64,000 nucleotides of DNA from Gemmatimonadota bacterium (lineage in GTDB: Bacteria > Gemmatimonadota > Gemmatimonadetes > Longimicrobiales > Gaopeijiaceae): NCBI GenBank assembly GCA_029863645.1, contig JAOTVA010000004.1:25444-89443 (forward strand). The letters run 5' to 3'. Shown here one piece after another: positions 25,337-34,638 of this stretch (positions within the stretch are counted from its first letter, which is position 1; each line of letters opens with the position of its first letter). Made by a program: the position numbers and the translations under genes. A model generated the notes under the pieces. That model had not been told where the DNA came from, did not search any database, and saw nothing but the letters and a program-made list of their open reading frames with translations.

Positions 25337-28300
25337 CTAAGATGTCGGCCGGAGATCGACGGATCCAGTCTCTTGTTTTCCCCCGTCGTTCCATACCTTC
25401 AGCACGACTTCGACGGCGGTTCCCTCCCCCACACTGCTGCGAACACTGACGCTCCCGCCCCAGGCCCCGACGAGCCTCTGCACGATGGCGAGGCCGAGGC
25501 CCGTGCCCCTGGATCGCGTGCTGAACTGGGGTTCGAAAACGCGCGGAAGCACCTCGTCGGGTATTCCTGACCCGTCGTCCACGACGGTTAGAAGAACCGT
25601 ATCCTCGGGCCCGCGGCGGGCGACGACGGATACGACGGTGCCTTCCTCGCCGGCCAGTCGCGCATTCTCCAAGAGGTTGACCAAGACCTCCTTGAGCTCG
25701 TCGCTGCTGGCCACCACGCGCGGGAGTCCCGCCTCCACGTCCTGCTCGAAGAGGACCCCGGCGGAGGCCGCACCGTACAGCGCCATCACCTCGCCGACGA
25801 CGTCCTCGACAGAGACGGCGGTGAGCGGGAGAGCGGTTTCTCCAGGTGCACCGAATCTCGAGAAGCTCTGAGCGATCTCGTCCAGCCGCTCGATCTCGGA
25901 TAGCATCGCCGATGCGTTCCGCAGGAGGATCTCGTTGAAATCAGGGTGGTGGTCCTCCCACGCCCTGCGCACGTGCTGAATGCTCAGCTTGATTGGCGTG
26001 AGCGGGTTCTTCACCTCGTGAGCGACTTGGCGCGCCATCTCACCCCAAGCGAGGACGCGCTCGGCACGGAGCTCGTCGGTCACGTCGTCCATGGCGAGAA
26101 CCACACCGCGCTGTGAGCCTAGTGTGCCCAGGCGACGGACGCGCACCCGGACCCGACGGTCACCCGCTTGGAACTCGGCATCCGCCTCCTCGTGGGTCGC
26201 CGAGAGAAACGCGCCCAGCCAAGGATTCAGTGCTTCGGCGAACGGCCCGCCACGCGGGATGTCGCCGCCCACGACAACCTCCCCTCCCAGGAGTCCCTCC
26301 GCGCGGGGATTTGCCAAGGTCACGCGTCCGTCTGAATCGAGCGCCACCATGCCCACGGCGGCCTCGTCCATGATCAGCTGGGTGCGACGCGACGTGCGCA
26401 CAAGTTGACGGCGGGACTTCCGTACACGGCCCACCATCCGGTTGAATGCGCGGAATACGGCGCCGAACTCGTCCGTCCTGTCCTCCGGCAGCCGCATGCC
26501 CAGGTCACCCGCACCGACCCTCTCCGATGCGCCCTGTAGCGCAGCGATCGGTCGCGTCAGCGCCCTTCCTGCAAGCATCGCGAGCGCGAGAGACATCCCC
26601 GCGCCGATCAGGACGAGGAACAGCAGCAACTCCACCAGGTCAGAGGTCTGGAGGGCGCTCAACCCCGCTTCGAGGGGCACCTGCACCGCGAGGACGTCGC
26701 CATCGGATAGACGCCTATAGGCGGTGACGTACTCCCAGCGGCCCAGAGTAGTCTCGGTGAACTCCGAGACGGACTCGCGGCTTTCCAGCGACCGGAGTAC
26801 TTCGAGTGGCGCCCAACCTTCGTAGAGGCCGAGCTCGACCAGCTCCTCGACCGATCCCTCCTGCAGCTCCCCCTCTCTGTACTCGAGCAACTCGGCGCCC
26901 ACCTGGCTCGCCAGCCGCTCCATTCGGCCTCCGAGCGCTCGATACCAACCGGCGGCATCTTCGGCGACCCGTTCGGCGATCACGCGGGCCGACCGGCGCG
27001 ACGCTTCAGTCAGAGTTCGATACGCCACCGTCCCGAATAGTGCGTTCGCCAGCGTGAAAAATCCGAAAAGTGCCAGAGTCACACGCACCCTGAATGAGAC
27101 AGCGAACGGAGAAAGGCGCAGATCGCCCCGGCCCACATCGTTCACGAGGCCCTGCCCGGCCAACCAGAAGCCGAAGAAGAGCGCGAGGTTCATGACCAAC
27201 AAGAGCGTGGCCCTCGCCGCCGCGAGCACGGTTCCAGGGAGGGTGACGAGGTAGTGGGCGTGATACCGGGCCCCGTTTGCAAACTCCACGCCGATCTCTC
27301 CCTGCCAGCCACCCTCGACCTTTACCCAGCTCACTTCGTCCAGGGAGTGCGGATCATCGGGTGCGAGGGGAATCACCGTAAGCGGATCCGCCTCCTCCGC
27401 GCTGACCCCTCGAAGCAACGGTCCCAGGCCCGACCTGTCGGACCGCTCACTGAAAGGTGGGGCAACGACCGCGACGACGTCCCCTTCCGAAAGCGCGGCC
27501 GTGAGGATGTATCGCGCGTCATCGCGATTCAGGTGTCGGAGTCGCGCGCCGCCGGTGCGCCAGGCCTCCTGCAGCGCCGCGTTCAAGGGCGCCGGCGCCT
27601 CACGAGCCACACCGACCCGCAACTCCTCACCGGGCGATCCGTTTCGACGATGGACCTGGAGCTGAACCGGATACCCGGCTTCCGAAAGGCCGCTCAAACG
27701 CCAGCCGCTGTAGAGGAGCGTGACGTCGTCAGCTCCGGCCCGATCGAGTGAGTCCGCGACGTCTGCAAAGCGCAACAACGAACGTTCAAGTGCCGGAATT
27801 GAAAAGGCCGCAAGTTCAGTCAGGCGCCCTTCGCCGACGACCATTCTGGCCTGCACGCGGTGCGCCCACGTAACCGGGATCGCCGCGGTGCTCCCGATGA
27901 CGATTCCTAGGCCCCAAGACACCACGGCCCTTCGCCATCCGCTCCAGGCCTGGGCCCCAACCGTGGCGAGGGCAACGGGCAGGCCCCAGAGGGCGACCCA
28001 CCAGAGCGGGTGGCCGGCAGTAGACCACACCCATGAGGCACCGCCAGCCCCAAGAAGCAGCGCCAGTACCACCGCGGCCGGGCCCGCAAGCCCCCAGGCG
28101 CGAGGCGCCCGGGAGACGGAGATCACCCAACCGGCCGCCAGCGATACGAGCGCCGCCGCGGCCACCTGGTACACGATCCACTCCAGGCGGCTGGCGGCCA
28201 ATGCGGCCGGGCCGGAACCGGCAACGGCCCACCCCAGGAGAAGTGGGAACAGTGCGGCCACCGTCAGCCCCGCCGCCCAAGGGGGAAGCGAGAAGCGTGC

Positions 28301-29425
28301 GCGAGGTAGCACCGCTACTAGAGCGAAGGCGGTCACCCCAAGGAGGGCGAATCGGCCCAGTGAGATCGGGATCGGGCCGGCCAGCTCGAAGGCGCCGGGA
28401 TCGAACAAGGTGCCGAGGAAGCCGATCTCGTTCAGCGGGAGCCACGCGGACAGGAGTATCAACGTGCCGGCCGCGACGACCGCGGTGGCGACTCGGCGTG
28501 GGCGCCCGAGCGCGAGGAGCGTCCAGGCCAGGAGCAACAGAAACACAACCGCCGCCGACCAGCGATTCATGATCTGGTCGGCGCGCCCTGCGCTCGAGGG
28601 ACGATCGACGATGACGCTGAGGATTCTTTCATCTCGGCTGGCCAAGTCCCAAACGACTCCGTCCCAAGGGCCGGGGTCTTCTTCGGTAATGCGGATGCGC
28701 TCGTTCGTCTCTCGGAAGAAGTTCGAGGCGAAGTCATCCACGTCGGCCCGCAGGCCCTCGGGAAGAGCAGAGCGCAATAGAAACGCCGCCATCGCCGTGC
28801 TGCCGTCCCCCGCGATGGAGGTGAGGTAGAGGTATCCGAAGAGCGGAAAGTCGTGGTAGGAATAGGGTTGCACTCCAGTTTGTACTGCCTCGGGCACCCG
28901 GCCTCGATGGACCCCGTCCCAAACGACAAGACGTCCCAGCGGGTCGTAGAGCGCTAGCGCCGAGGCTCCGTGGCGGGCCCTCAGCTCGCGCAGCCGGCTC
29001 ACATCGATCTCCGCCGACTCCATCCAGGCGTCCACGAGCGCCGAGGTAGCCGCGAGGCCGGATTCGTACATGCGATCCAGCTCCGCCTCCAGGAGCCCAC
29101 CGACGACGGTGTCCCGAGCCGCCCAGTATCCGTCGAAGTCCGCGAGCACCGCGTCGACGCGACGGTGGCCGGAGAACGCCACGACGACCGCTGTGATGAG
29201 GAGCACGAGTGCGATGCTTCCCTTGGGACCCCGACCCCGTGGCCCCAGGACTACGCTGATGGTGACGCCGAGGGCTGCGACAGCCAACGAGATGGTGTCG
29301 GGAGCGGACGTCCATAGTCCAAGTGCGGCGACTGCCAGCCAGGGTCCGAGCCACCCCGCCGCTGATGCGATTGGGCCCGCCCTCGGCGTGGTCCCGAAGC
29401 CCGCGGCGTCTGTCTGTATCGGCAC
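25337..29425 (-). CDS. large multi-sensor NtrY-like histidine kinase
   Basis: 1362 residues from GTG 29425, which has GGGAG at good spacing; the track start at 29779 overlaps a divergent gene. Order: two N-terminal membrane helices, a periplasmic domain (about 90-270), a block of some ten membrane helices, a second periplasmic domain, two helices, a third periplasmic domain, one helix, HAMP (GRALTRPIAALQGASERVGA), PAS-like segment, HisKA with VAHEVKNPLTPIKLSIQHV, and HATPase with NLLENARLAG, DDGSGIP and GTGLGLAIVQRLV. The HEVKNPLTPI box is typical of the NtrY/NtrB class, which pairs with sigma54 regulators such as the one at 16088. Confidence 0.88.
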   Translation of the reverse strand: MPIQTDAAGFGTTPRAGPIASAAGWLGPWLAVAALGLWTSAPDTISLAVAALGVTISVVLGPRGRGPKGSIALVLLITAVVVAFSGHRRVDAVLADFDGYWAARDTVVGGLLEAELDRMYESGLAATSALVDAWMESAEIDVSRLRELRARHGASALALYDPLGRLVVWDGVHRGRVPEAVQTGVQPYSYHDFPLFGYLYLTSIAGDGSTAMAAFLLRSALPEGLRADVDDFASNFFRETNERIRITEEDPGPWDGVVWDLASRDERILSVIVDRPSSAGRADQIMNRWSAAVVFLLLLAWTLLALGRPRRVATAVVAAGTLILLSAWLPLNEIGFLGTLFDPGAFELAGPIPISLGRFALLGVTAFALVAVLPRARFSLPPWAAGLTVAALFPLLLGWAVAGSGPAALAASRLEWIVYQVAAAALVSLAAGWVISVSRAPRAWGLAGPAAVVLALLLGAGGASWVWSTAGHPLWWVALWGLPVALATVGAQAWSGWRRAVVSWGLGIVIGSTAAIPVTWAHRVQARMVVGEGRLTELAAFSIPALERSLLRFADVADSLDRAGADDVTLLYSGWRLSGLSEAGYPVQLQVHRRNGSPGEELRVGVAREAPAPLNAALQEAWRTGGARLRHLNRDDARYILTAALSEGDVVAVVAPPFSERSDRSGLGPLLRGVSAEEADPLTVIPLAPDDPHSLDEVSWVKVEGGWQGEIGVEFANGARYHAHYLVTLPGTVLAAARATLLLVMNLALFFGFWLAGQGLVNDVGRGDLRLSPFAVSFRVRVTLALFGFFTLANALFGTVAYRTLTEASRRSARVIAERVAEDAAGWYRALGGRMERLASQVGAELLEYREGELQEGSVEELVELGLYEGWAPLEVLRSLESRESVSEFTETTLGRWEYVTAYRRLSDGDVLAVQVPLEAGLSALQTSDLVELLLFLVLIGAGMSLALAMLAGRALTRPIAALQGASERVGAGDLGMRLPEDRTDEFGAVFRAFNRMVGRVRKSRRQLVRTSRRTQLIMDEAAVGMVALDSDGRVTLANPRAEGLLGGEVVVGGDIPRGGPFAEALNPWLGAFLSATHEEADAEFQAGDRRVRVRVRRLGTLGSQRGVVLAMDDVTDELRAERVLAWGEMARQVAHEVKNPLTPIKLSIQHVRRAWEDHHPDFNEILLRNASAMLSEIERLDEIAQSFSRFGAPGETALPLTAVSVEDVVGEVMALYGAASAGVLFEQDVEAGLPRVVASSDELKEVLVNLLENARLAGEEGTVVSVVARRGPEDTVLLTVVDDGSGIPDEVLPRVFEPQFSTRSRGTGLGLAIVQRLVGAWGGSVSVRSSVGEGTAVEVVLKVWNDGGKQETGSVDLRPTS

Positions 29426-29521
29426 GACGTGGTCTCCCGCTGGTGGCCGCGACGAATATACCCGGACCGAAGGGCCCGACCCAATGACGAACCGCTCTCC
29501 GCCGTCGGGGTAAGAGGGCCC

Positions 29522-30268
29522 ATGACACAATCCTGGGTAACGATGCGGCCGGTCGTGGCCGCTCGCTCGCTCGCCGCGGTGCTCGTTGGCCTTGTGCTCT
29601 CGGGCCCGAGCCGCGCCATGGCGCAGGGCGTCGTGGTCGACCAGGGCGTGTTCGCCGTGACACTCGCCGGCAGAGCTGCCGGAACGGAGGAATTCACGAT
29701 TCGCCGGGCCGGCCTCAACCGTGACGACGCGCTCTTCGCGACTGCGACCGTCAACCTGCGTAGGGACGGCGCGGACCATCAGGTCCGAGTGCTGCTTAGG
29801 GCGACCCCGACGGACGGCATCCCGAAATGTGAGGGCGCCGAGCCCTGTTTTCAGGTGGACGTGGAGGGGCCCGAGGCCTTGAGCCTGAGGCTCGGGCTAT
29901 CCGGGCGTCGCTACGTCGCTCGCATCGTGCACCCTGGCGGAGAGGAGATAAGGGAGTTTCCGGCAGCAGCTCAGACGCGCGTCCTCGAAGCGGACGTCGC
30001 GCACCTCTACTACTTCCTCAAAGACGTGCAGGAAGGAGTTGTGTGCCCCGTCATCAGCCCTCGCCATCGCGAACGGGCGAGTCTCCTGGCTGGGCCCTGG
30101 GTCAACGAACAGATCCAACTGGGCCCCAACGTCGTTCAGGCCAGGCGCGTCGAGTTCTCCGCAGGCGATGATCTTCGCATCGTCTGGTTCGACCGACTCG
30201 GCCGGGTGCTACGCGTCTCCGTGCCTGCCCGCGGGTACATGGCACAGCGCACAGACCTAGTGGGCTGA
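29522..30268 (+). CDS. exported protein of unknown function
   Basis: 248 residues from ATG 29522 (MTQSWVTMRPV), preceded by GAGG five bases upstream; an internal ATG at 29543 is also possible. A clear signal peptide (VAARSLAAVLVGLVLSGPSRAMAQ) with an AMA-Q cleavage site. The rest is beta-rich with motifs such as TLAGRAAGTEEFTIRR and RVSVPARGYMAQRTDL; it may belong to a group of periplasmic proteins with repeated beta strands, but I do not recognise a named family. Two cysteines (KCEGAEPC) lie close together. Divergent from the kinase gene, convergent with the next kinase. Confidence 0.75.
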   Translation: MTQSWVTMRPVVAARSLAAVLVGLVLSGPSRAMAQGVVVDQGVFAVTLAGRAAGTEEFTIRRAGLNRDDALFATATVNLRRDGADHQVRVLLRATPTDGIPKCEGAEPCFQVDVEGPEALSLRLGLSGRRYVARIVHPGGEEIREFPAAAQTRVLEADVAHLYYFLKDVQEGVVCPVISPRHRERASLLAGPWVNEQIQLGPNVVQARRVEFSAGDDLRIVWFDRLGRVLRVSVPARGYMAQRTDLVG

Positions 30269-30276
30269 AGACAGCC

Positions 30277-31635
30277 CTACCAGTGGGGATTGCCCCGCCG
30301 TTGTCCGTTCCCGGACAGGGACAACGAGACGGTTACCGACGTCCCGCGGCCAGGCTCACTCTCGAGGGTGATCGCACCTCCGTGTGCCTCGACGATCCGC
30401 TTGACGAGGCTCAACCCGATCCCGTAGCCACCAGTGTCCTTGGAGCGGGAGCGATCCACCCGGTAAAACGGTTCGAATACCCGTGCCTGGTCGTCCGTCG
30501 CGATGCCGACGCCCTGGTCGTGGACGCCGATGCGGATCTCCTCGCCCGCGACGTTCAGTGCAACGCGTACGGGAGGACCATCCGGGTCGGAATGTCGTAG
30601 CGCATTCGTCAGGAGGTTGCCGAGAACGACGCGAACCCGCTCGCCGTCCACGTTGGCGACGATCGGCCCAACCCCACAGTCGACCTCGACCCCGGGCGGC
30701 TCACCGGCGCGGGCGGCCACTGCTTCTTCGATCAGCACCCGGAGGTCCACTGGAGCGCGGGTCAGACCTCCGTGTGGGGAATCCAAGCGCTCCGTCTCGA
30801 GCAGCTCCGAGATCATCGCTTCCGTTTCTTCGATGTCCTCGATCACGCTTGACCTGGCGGCCCCATCGGGCATCATCGCCAGCGCGACCCGCATGCGAGT
30901 CAGCGGCGAACGGATCTCATGGCTCACGTCCATGAGCAGCCGATCGCGCGCCCGAATCCGCTCTCTTATGGTCCCCGCCATCTCGTTGAAAGAAGTCATG
31001 AGCCGTCCGAGTTCATCCGTACGGCGCGTCTGCATCTCCACGTCCAAGTCGCCCTGGCGCAGCCGCTCGACGCCGTCCGTCAGGACCCGCACCGGCCGCA
31101 ACAGATACCGCGTAGCGAGGTACAGGCACACCAAGAGGACGAGCATGAACAATGCGTCTGCCACCTCCTCCGTGGTGCTTTCCGTCCCGAACGCGGTTCG
31201 TCCGGCCTGGAGCGAAAACAGGTAGCGATATTCACCGCGCGAGAGGTCAGCGCCGACGCCAAGTGCTCGGGACAGGCCGGCGCGGTTCGGTCCTTCGCCG
31301 GTAGCCGGCGGCAGGTCCACATCGGCAAAGGCAGGAAAGTCGGGCTCGCTGGTCCAGTCGACGTCCGGCCCCGCGATCCGGATCCCCACGCCTAGCCGCG
31401 TCGCGATTTCTCGGGCCTGAACGGTGTCCGGCGGGTGCCCCAGCTCTCCCAGGATGAGCTCGGAGTAGTTCAGCGCGGTCTGCCGCACGGACAGCCGACC
31501 CTGCTGCCAGTCGAACACCCAGAACGACGCCATCAGGTAGGCGCCGATGGCGGTACCCCCTCCCACGAAGACGAGGAGTATCTTAAGAAAGAACGATGAG
31601 CGCAGCTTGCCCGCCAGACGGGCTCTAGGTGTCAT
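30277..31635 (-). CDS. sensor histidine kinase (EnvZ/CpxA-like)
   Basis: 452 residues from ATG 31635. Two membrane helices (FFLKILLVFVGGGTAIGAYL and ALFMLVLLVCLYLATRYLL) flank a periplasmic sensor of about 120 residues; then HAMP (LRPVRVLTDGVERLRQGDLD), HisKA with DVSHEIRSPLTRMRVAL (His about 245), and HATPase with NLLTNALRHS, DQGVGI and GYGIGLSLVKRIVEAHGG. Its start overlaps the end of the response-regulator gene by 11 bases, so the pair is co-translated. Signal unknown; position next to the TolC/ABC operon suggests an envelope signal. Confidence 0.92.
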   Translation of the reverse strand: MTPRARLAGKLRSSFFLKILLVFVGGGTAIGAYLMASFWVFDWQQGRLSVRQTALNYSELILGELGHPPDTVQAREIATRLGVGIRIAGPDVDWTSEPDFPAFADVDLPPATGEGPNRAGLSRALGVGADLSRGEYRYLFSLQAGRTAFGTESTTEEVADALFMLVLLVCLYLATRYLLRPVRVLTDGVERLRQGDLDVEMQTRRTDELGRLMTSFNEMAGTIRERIRARDRLLMDVSHEIRSPLTRMRVALAMMPDGAARSSVIEDIEETEAMISELLETERLDSPHGGLTRAPVDLRVLIEEAVAARAGEPPGVEVDCGVGPIVANVDGERVRVVLGNLLTNALRHSDPDGPPVRVALNVAGEEIRIGVHDQGVGIATDDQARVFEPFYRVDRSRSKDTGGYGIGLSLVKRIVEAHGGAITLESEPGRGTSVTVSLSLSGNGQRRGNPHW

Positions 31636-32314
31636 CGTTCGGCGCCCCAACGAAGGCGTATCCCGCACCACGCACCGTCCTCACGTACCGCGGCTGGCGT
31701 GGATCGTCCCCGAGCTTGTTCCTCAAACGACTCACCAGGACGTCGATGGACCGATCCAAGTTGTCCCAAGCTTCTCCACGGACGCCGTCCAGAATGTGGC
31801 CGCGAGAGAGCACGCGTCCACGCCCACGGATGAGGAGCTCGAGGAGGTCGAACTCGGCCGTCGTGAGCGAGATCGGCTCCCCGTCCATGGAGGCTGCCCG
31901 GCGCGCCGGATCGACTCTCAGGTCGCCGAAGCTCCACGTGTCCGAGGCGGCACGCCCCCGGCGAAGGATGGCGTCGATGCGGGCGATGAGCTCTCTGGGC
32001 TCGAACGGCTTGGCAAGGTAGTCGTCCGCCCCGAGTTCAAGACCGACGACCCGATCGGTGACGTCTCCTCGTGCCGTCAACATGATGATCGGTACCGCGG
32101 ACTCTCGACGGATCGCACGACACGCCTCGAAGCCGTCCATGCCCGGGAGCATCACATCCAAGATCACTATGGTGGGGTGCTCTGTACGCAGGAGGCGCAG
32201 GCCATCGTCCGCGCGACCCGCGGCGATCACCTGGAACCCGCCGCGCGCCAGATACTCCGTCAGGAGACCGCGGAGTTTCCGATCGTCATCGATCACCAGA
32301 ACTGGACCCCGCAT
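31625..32314 (-). CDS. OmpR-family response regulator
   Basis: 229 residues. Receiver domain with VLVIDDD and phosphoacceptor TIVILDVMLPGMDG (Asp about 52), conserved LTARGDV and KPFEPRELIARIDAILRR; winged-helix DNA-binding domain from about 135 with LTTAEFDLLELLI and DVLVSRLRNKLGDD ending in VRTVRGAGYAFVG. Partner of the kinase at 30277. Inverted repeats in the upstream gap (32332-32348 and 32439-32453) are candidate binding sites for it. Confidence 0.93.
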   Translation of the reverse strand: MRGPVLVIDDDRKLRGLLTEYLARGGFQVIAAGRADDGLRLLRTEHPTIVILDVMLPGMDGFEACRAIRRESAVPIIMLTARGDVTDRVVGLELGADDYLAKPFEPRELIARIDAILRRGRAASDTWSFGDLRVDPARRAASMDGEPISLTTAEFDLLELLIRGRGRVLSRGHILDGVRGEAWDNLDRSIDVLVSRLRNKLGDDPRQPRYVRTVRGAGYAFVGAPNDDT

Positions 32315-32331
32315 GCTACGACTCCTCGAGC

Positions 32332-32348
32332 GTAGAGGTTGCCTCTAC
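32332..32348. promoter_or_regulatory. inverted repeat upstream of the response-regulator gene
   Basis: GTAGAGG-3-CCTCTAC, a perfect 7-base inverted repeat, lies 18 bases before the response-regulator start. It could be an operator for autoregulation or a small leader hairpin. Confidence 0.35.
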
Positions 32349-32438
32349 AGGCCTCATAGACTCACCCGCGACGCCTACAGGAGTGTTTCGCCGACGTAAC
32401 CGAATGTTTCATGAGGCTCCATACCCCGCGAGAAGCCG

Positions 32439-32453
32439 GTTACAATCTGTAAC
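32439..32453. promoter_or_regulatory. inverted repeat upstream of small secreted protein gene
   Basis: GTTACA-3-TGTAAC, flanked by GG and CC one base out of register, sits 72 bases before the 32526 gene in the gap shared with the response regulator. A further half-site (GTAACC) lies about 40 bases upstream. The spacing and divergent position fit a site for a dimeric regulator, possibly the adjacent OmpR-type protein. Confidence 0.4.
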
Positions 32454-32525
32454 ACCGCCTACATACGAGAGAAACGTGTTCAGGCGATGATGATGTACGC
32501 ACAACGCCTCCAGGAGGAGTGTATC

Positions 32526-32957
32526 ATGCGCCTGATCACCCGCAGTCCACGGGGCCTCGCTCTGAGTCTCGCGATGGCAACGGCCCTGCTGTCCCCACTC
32601 GCAGCCTCCGCCCAGTCCGGGCTCGACGCCTCGCAGGCCCAGGCATTCATGGGCGACTGGGTGGTCGACATGGATACGGACTTCGGACCCTTCAGCATGA
32701 CGCTCGAGGTCGAAGATCAGGGCGGCAAGGTCGCGGCAAGCATCGGTGCGCCCGACATGGGCCAAGGAATGCAGAGCGTCACCGACGTATCCAAGGACGG
32801 CGAGAGCCTGATCATGACCTGGGAGATCGATGCGCAGGGGCAATTCATGGAGGTCTCAATGACCCTCGTGCCGGCCGGTGAGCAGCTCGCCACCCTGTTC
32901 GAGACGGCGGGCGGCGAGTTCTCCGCAGCCGGCACCGCCACGAAGGCGGGCAGCTGA
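32526..32957 (+). CDS. small secreted protein of unknown function
   Basis: 143 residues; the ATG at 32526 has a strong AGGAGGAG Shine-Dalgarno at seven bases, so the upstream ATGs in the track are not used. Signal peptide with ALSLAMATALLSPLAASAQ and cleavage near SAQ-S. The mature part (about 115 residues) is acidic and beta-rich: FMGDWVVDMDTDFGPFSMTL, then TWEIDAQGQFMEVSMTLVP, a pattern compatible with a small lipocalin- or calycin-like barrel. Adjacent to the two-component pair and the efflux operon, suggesting a periplasmic accessory or stress role; this is inference. Confidence 0.75.
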   Translation: MRLITRSPRGLALSLAMATALLSPLAASAQSGLDASQAQAFMGDWVVDMDTDFGPFSMTLEVEDQGGKVAASIGAPDMGQGMQSVTDVSKDGESLIMTWEIDAQGQFMEVSMTLVPAGEQLATLFETAGGEFSAAGTATKAGS

Positions 32958-33002
32958 TCAGCTCCTTGTCATCTGCGGCGCCTTCGCGGTGGAACGGTGC
33001 GT

Positions 33003-33037
33003 GTCCGGTGGGGCGGGTGCATTTCGCCCCACCGGAC
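33003..33037 (+). terminator. strong hairpin after the small secreted protein gene
   Basis: GTCCGGTGGGGCG, a 9-base loop, and CGCCCCACCGGAC form a perfect 13-bp stem 45 bases after the stop codon. No T-tract follows, so it may stabilise the 3' end or act as a Rho-independent terminator of low efficiency. Confidence 0.5.
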
Positions 33038-33129
33038 ATCGTGCGCAGCGCGAAACCGCTGCGTAGGTCTGTGCGTATTAACCTTGTTCGTGACGTCCAC
33101 GCCACCGCAGCTGAGGGACCGCCAAGAGC

Positions 33130-34623
33130 ATGAAGATCGGCACCTTCACGGTCGTGCTGGCCGCTCTGGCCGCAGCCGCTCCCCTCGGAGCTCAGCAAGG
33201 AATCCCCGAGCGCTTGACCATCGACCGTGCGATCGCGATCGCGCGGTCGTCGAATCCCGGGTTCAGGCAGACAGCCAACGATGAACGCTTGGCCGACTGG
33301 AACGTCCGGCAAGCCTACGGACAGCTGTTTCCCTCTGCCAACGCGAACGCGTCCATTGGATGGCAGGGCACGGGCGAGCAGCAGTTCGGAACGCTGACCT
33401 TGGGTGACTTGGGCTTCGGGAATCAGCCGTCATACTACACCTCGAGCTACGCCCTTCGCCTGAGCTATTCACTCGACTGGGCGACGATCCTGGGGCCGTC
33501 TCAAGCCAAAGCCGACCGCACCACGACTCGAGCGCAGATCGGGATGGCCGACGCAAATCTCGTTTCTCAAGTAACGGTTGCGTACCTCGAGATGTTGCGG
33601 CAGCAGGAAGCGGTTCGGATCGCCGATGTGCAGCTCGAGAACAGCCAGTTCAACCTGCGCCTGGCGCAGGCTCAATTGGAGGTCGGTACGGTCACCGGGA
33701 TCGACGTGGGCCAGGCCGAAGTTCAGGTCGGTCGGTCTGAGGTGCAGGTCTTGCAGGCGCGTAACGCGCTCGAGACCGCCCGTATCCGCATGCTGCAACA
33801 GCTCGGACAGCCCATGGGCCAGGACTTTGAGCTCGCCACCCCGTTCGACTTGACCGAACCGACGTGGGAGATCGGAGAATTGCGAGGGCTGGCGCTCACC
33901 GGAAACGCGACCCTCGCGGCCCGCCGTAGCGCGCGGGAGTCCGCCGACATCGGCGTGAGCTCCGCACGCTCTCCGTACCTTCCCAGTCTGTCGGTCTCGA
34001 CGGGATTGACCGCCTTTACGCGCGAGGCGAGCAGCACGGACTTCCAGATCGCCCAAGCACAGGCGCAGATCGCGGGCTCAATCGCCCAGTGCACGGCTCA
34101 GAACGATCTCTTCTCGCGTCTGACTCCGCCCCTGCCACCGCTCGACTGCTCGCGCTTCGCGTTCACGGATGCGCAGCGCCAGGCCATCATCAGCCAGAAC
34201 AACCAGTTCCCGTTCGGCTTCGTCGGTTCCCCGCCCACCCTAACACTCAGCGTGAGCGTACCGATCTTCACCGGCCTCAGCAGGCAGCGGAATCTCGAGG
34301 CGGCGCGACTCCAGCGTGACGACGCGGTGGAACAGATCCGCGAGCAGGAACTCGCGTTGGACGCTGAGATCGCCATCGGTCTCGCGAACGCGCGCACTGC
34401 CTACCAGAGCGCACTGTTGGAGGAGCGGAACCGACAGCTCGCGGATCGCCAGCTACTGCTGGCCCGCGAACGCTATCAACTCGGCGAAATCACCTTCGTC
34501 GACCTCGTGGCGGCACAGACGGTCCTGGCGCAGGCTGAGGTCGACCGGATCCGGGCGGTGTTCGCCTACCACGACGTTGTGACCAACTTGGAGGTGCTCG
34601 TGGGCACCTCCCTGCGAAACTGA
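33130..34623 (+). CDS. TolC-family outer membrane efflux protein
   Basis: 497 residues with signal peptide (MKIGTFTVVLAALAAAAPLGAQ). Long amphipathic helices and two TolC repeats are visible, the first with LTIDRAIAIARSSNPGFRQT, the second ending in LVAAQTVLAQAEVDRIRAVF and YHDVVTNLEVLVG. Forms the outer-membrane channel-tunnel. An unusual feature is a cysteine pair inside the second half (IAQCTAQNDLF...LDCSRF), likely a disulfide-closed loop. First gene of the TolC-HlyD-permease operon, 15 bases before the adaptor gene. Confidence 0.9.
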   Translation: MKIGTFTVVLAALAAAAPLGAQQGIPERLTIDRAIAIARSSNPGFRQTANDERLADWNVRQAYGQLFPSANANASIGWQGTGEQQFGTLTLGDLGFGNQPSYYTSSYALRLSYSLDWATILGPSQAKADRTTTRAQIGMADANLVSQVTVAYLEMLRQQEAVRIADVQLENSQFNLRLAQAQLEVGTVTGIDVGQAEVQVGRSEVQVLQARNALETARIRMLQQLGQPMGQDFELATPFDLTEPTWEIGELRGLALTGNATLAARRSARESADIGVSSARSPYLPSLSVSTGLTAFTREASSTDFQIAQAQAQIAGSIAQCTAQNDLFSRLTPPLPPLDCSRFAFTDAQRQAIISQNNQFPFGFVGSPPTLTLSVSVPIFTGLSRQRNLEAARLQRDDAVEQIREQELALDAEIAIGLANARTAYQSALLEERNRQLADRQLLLARERYQLGEITFVDLVAAQTVLAQAEVDRIRAVFAYHDVVTNLEVLVGTSLRN

Positions 34624-34638
34624 GGAGCCGGCTGGCCC

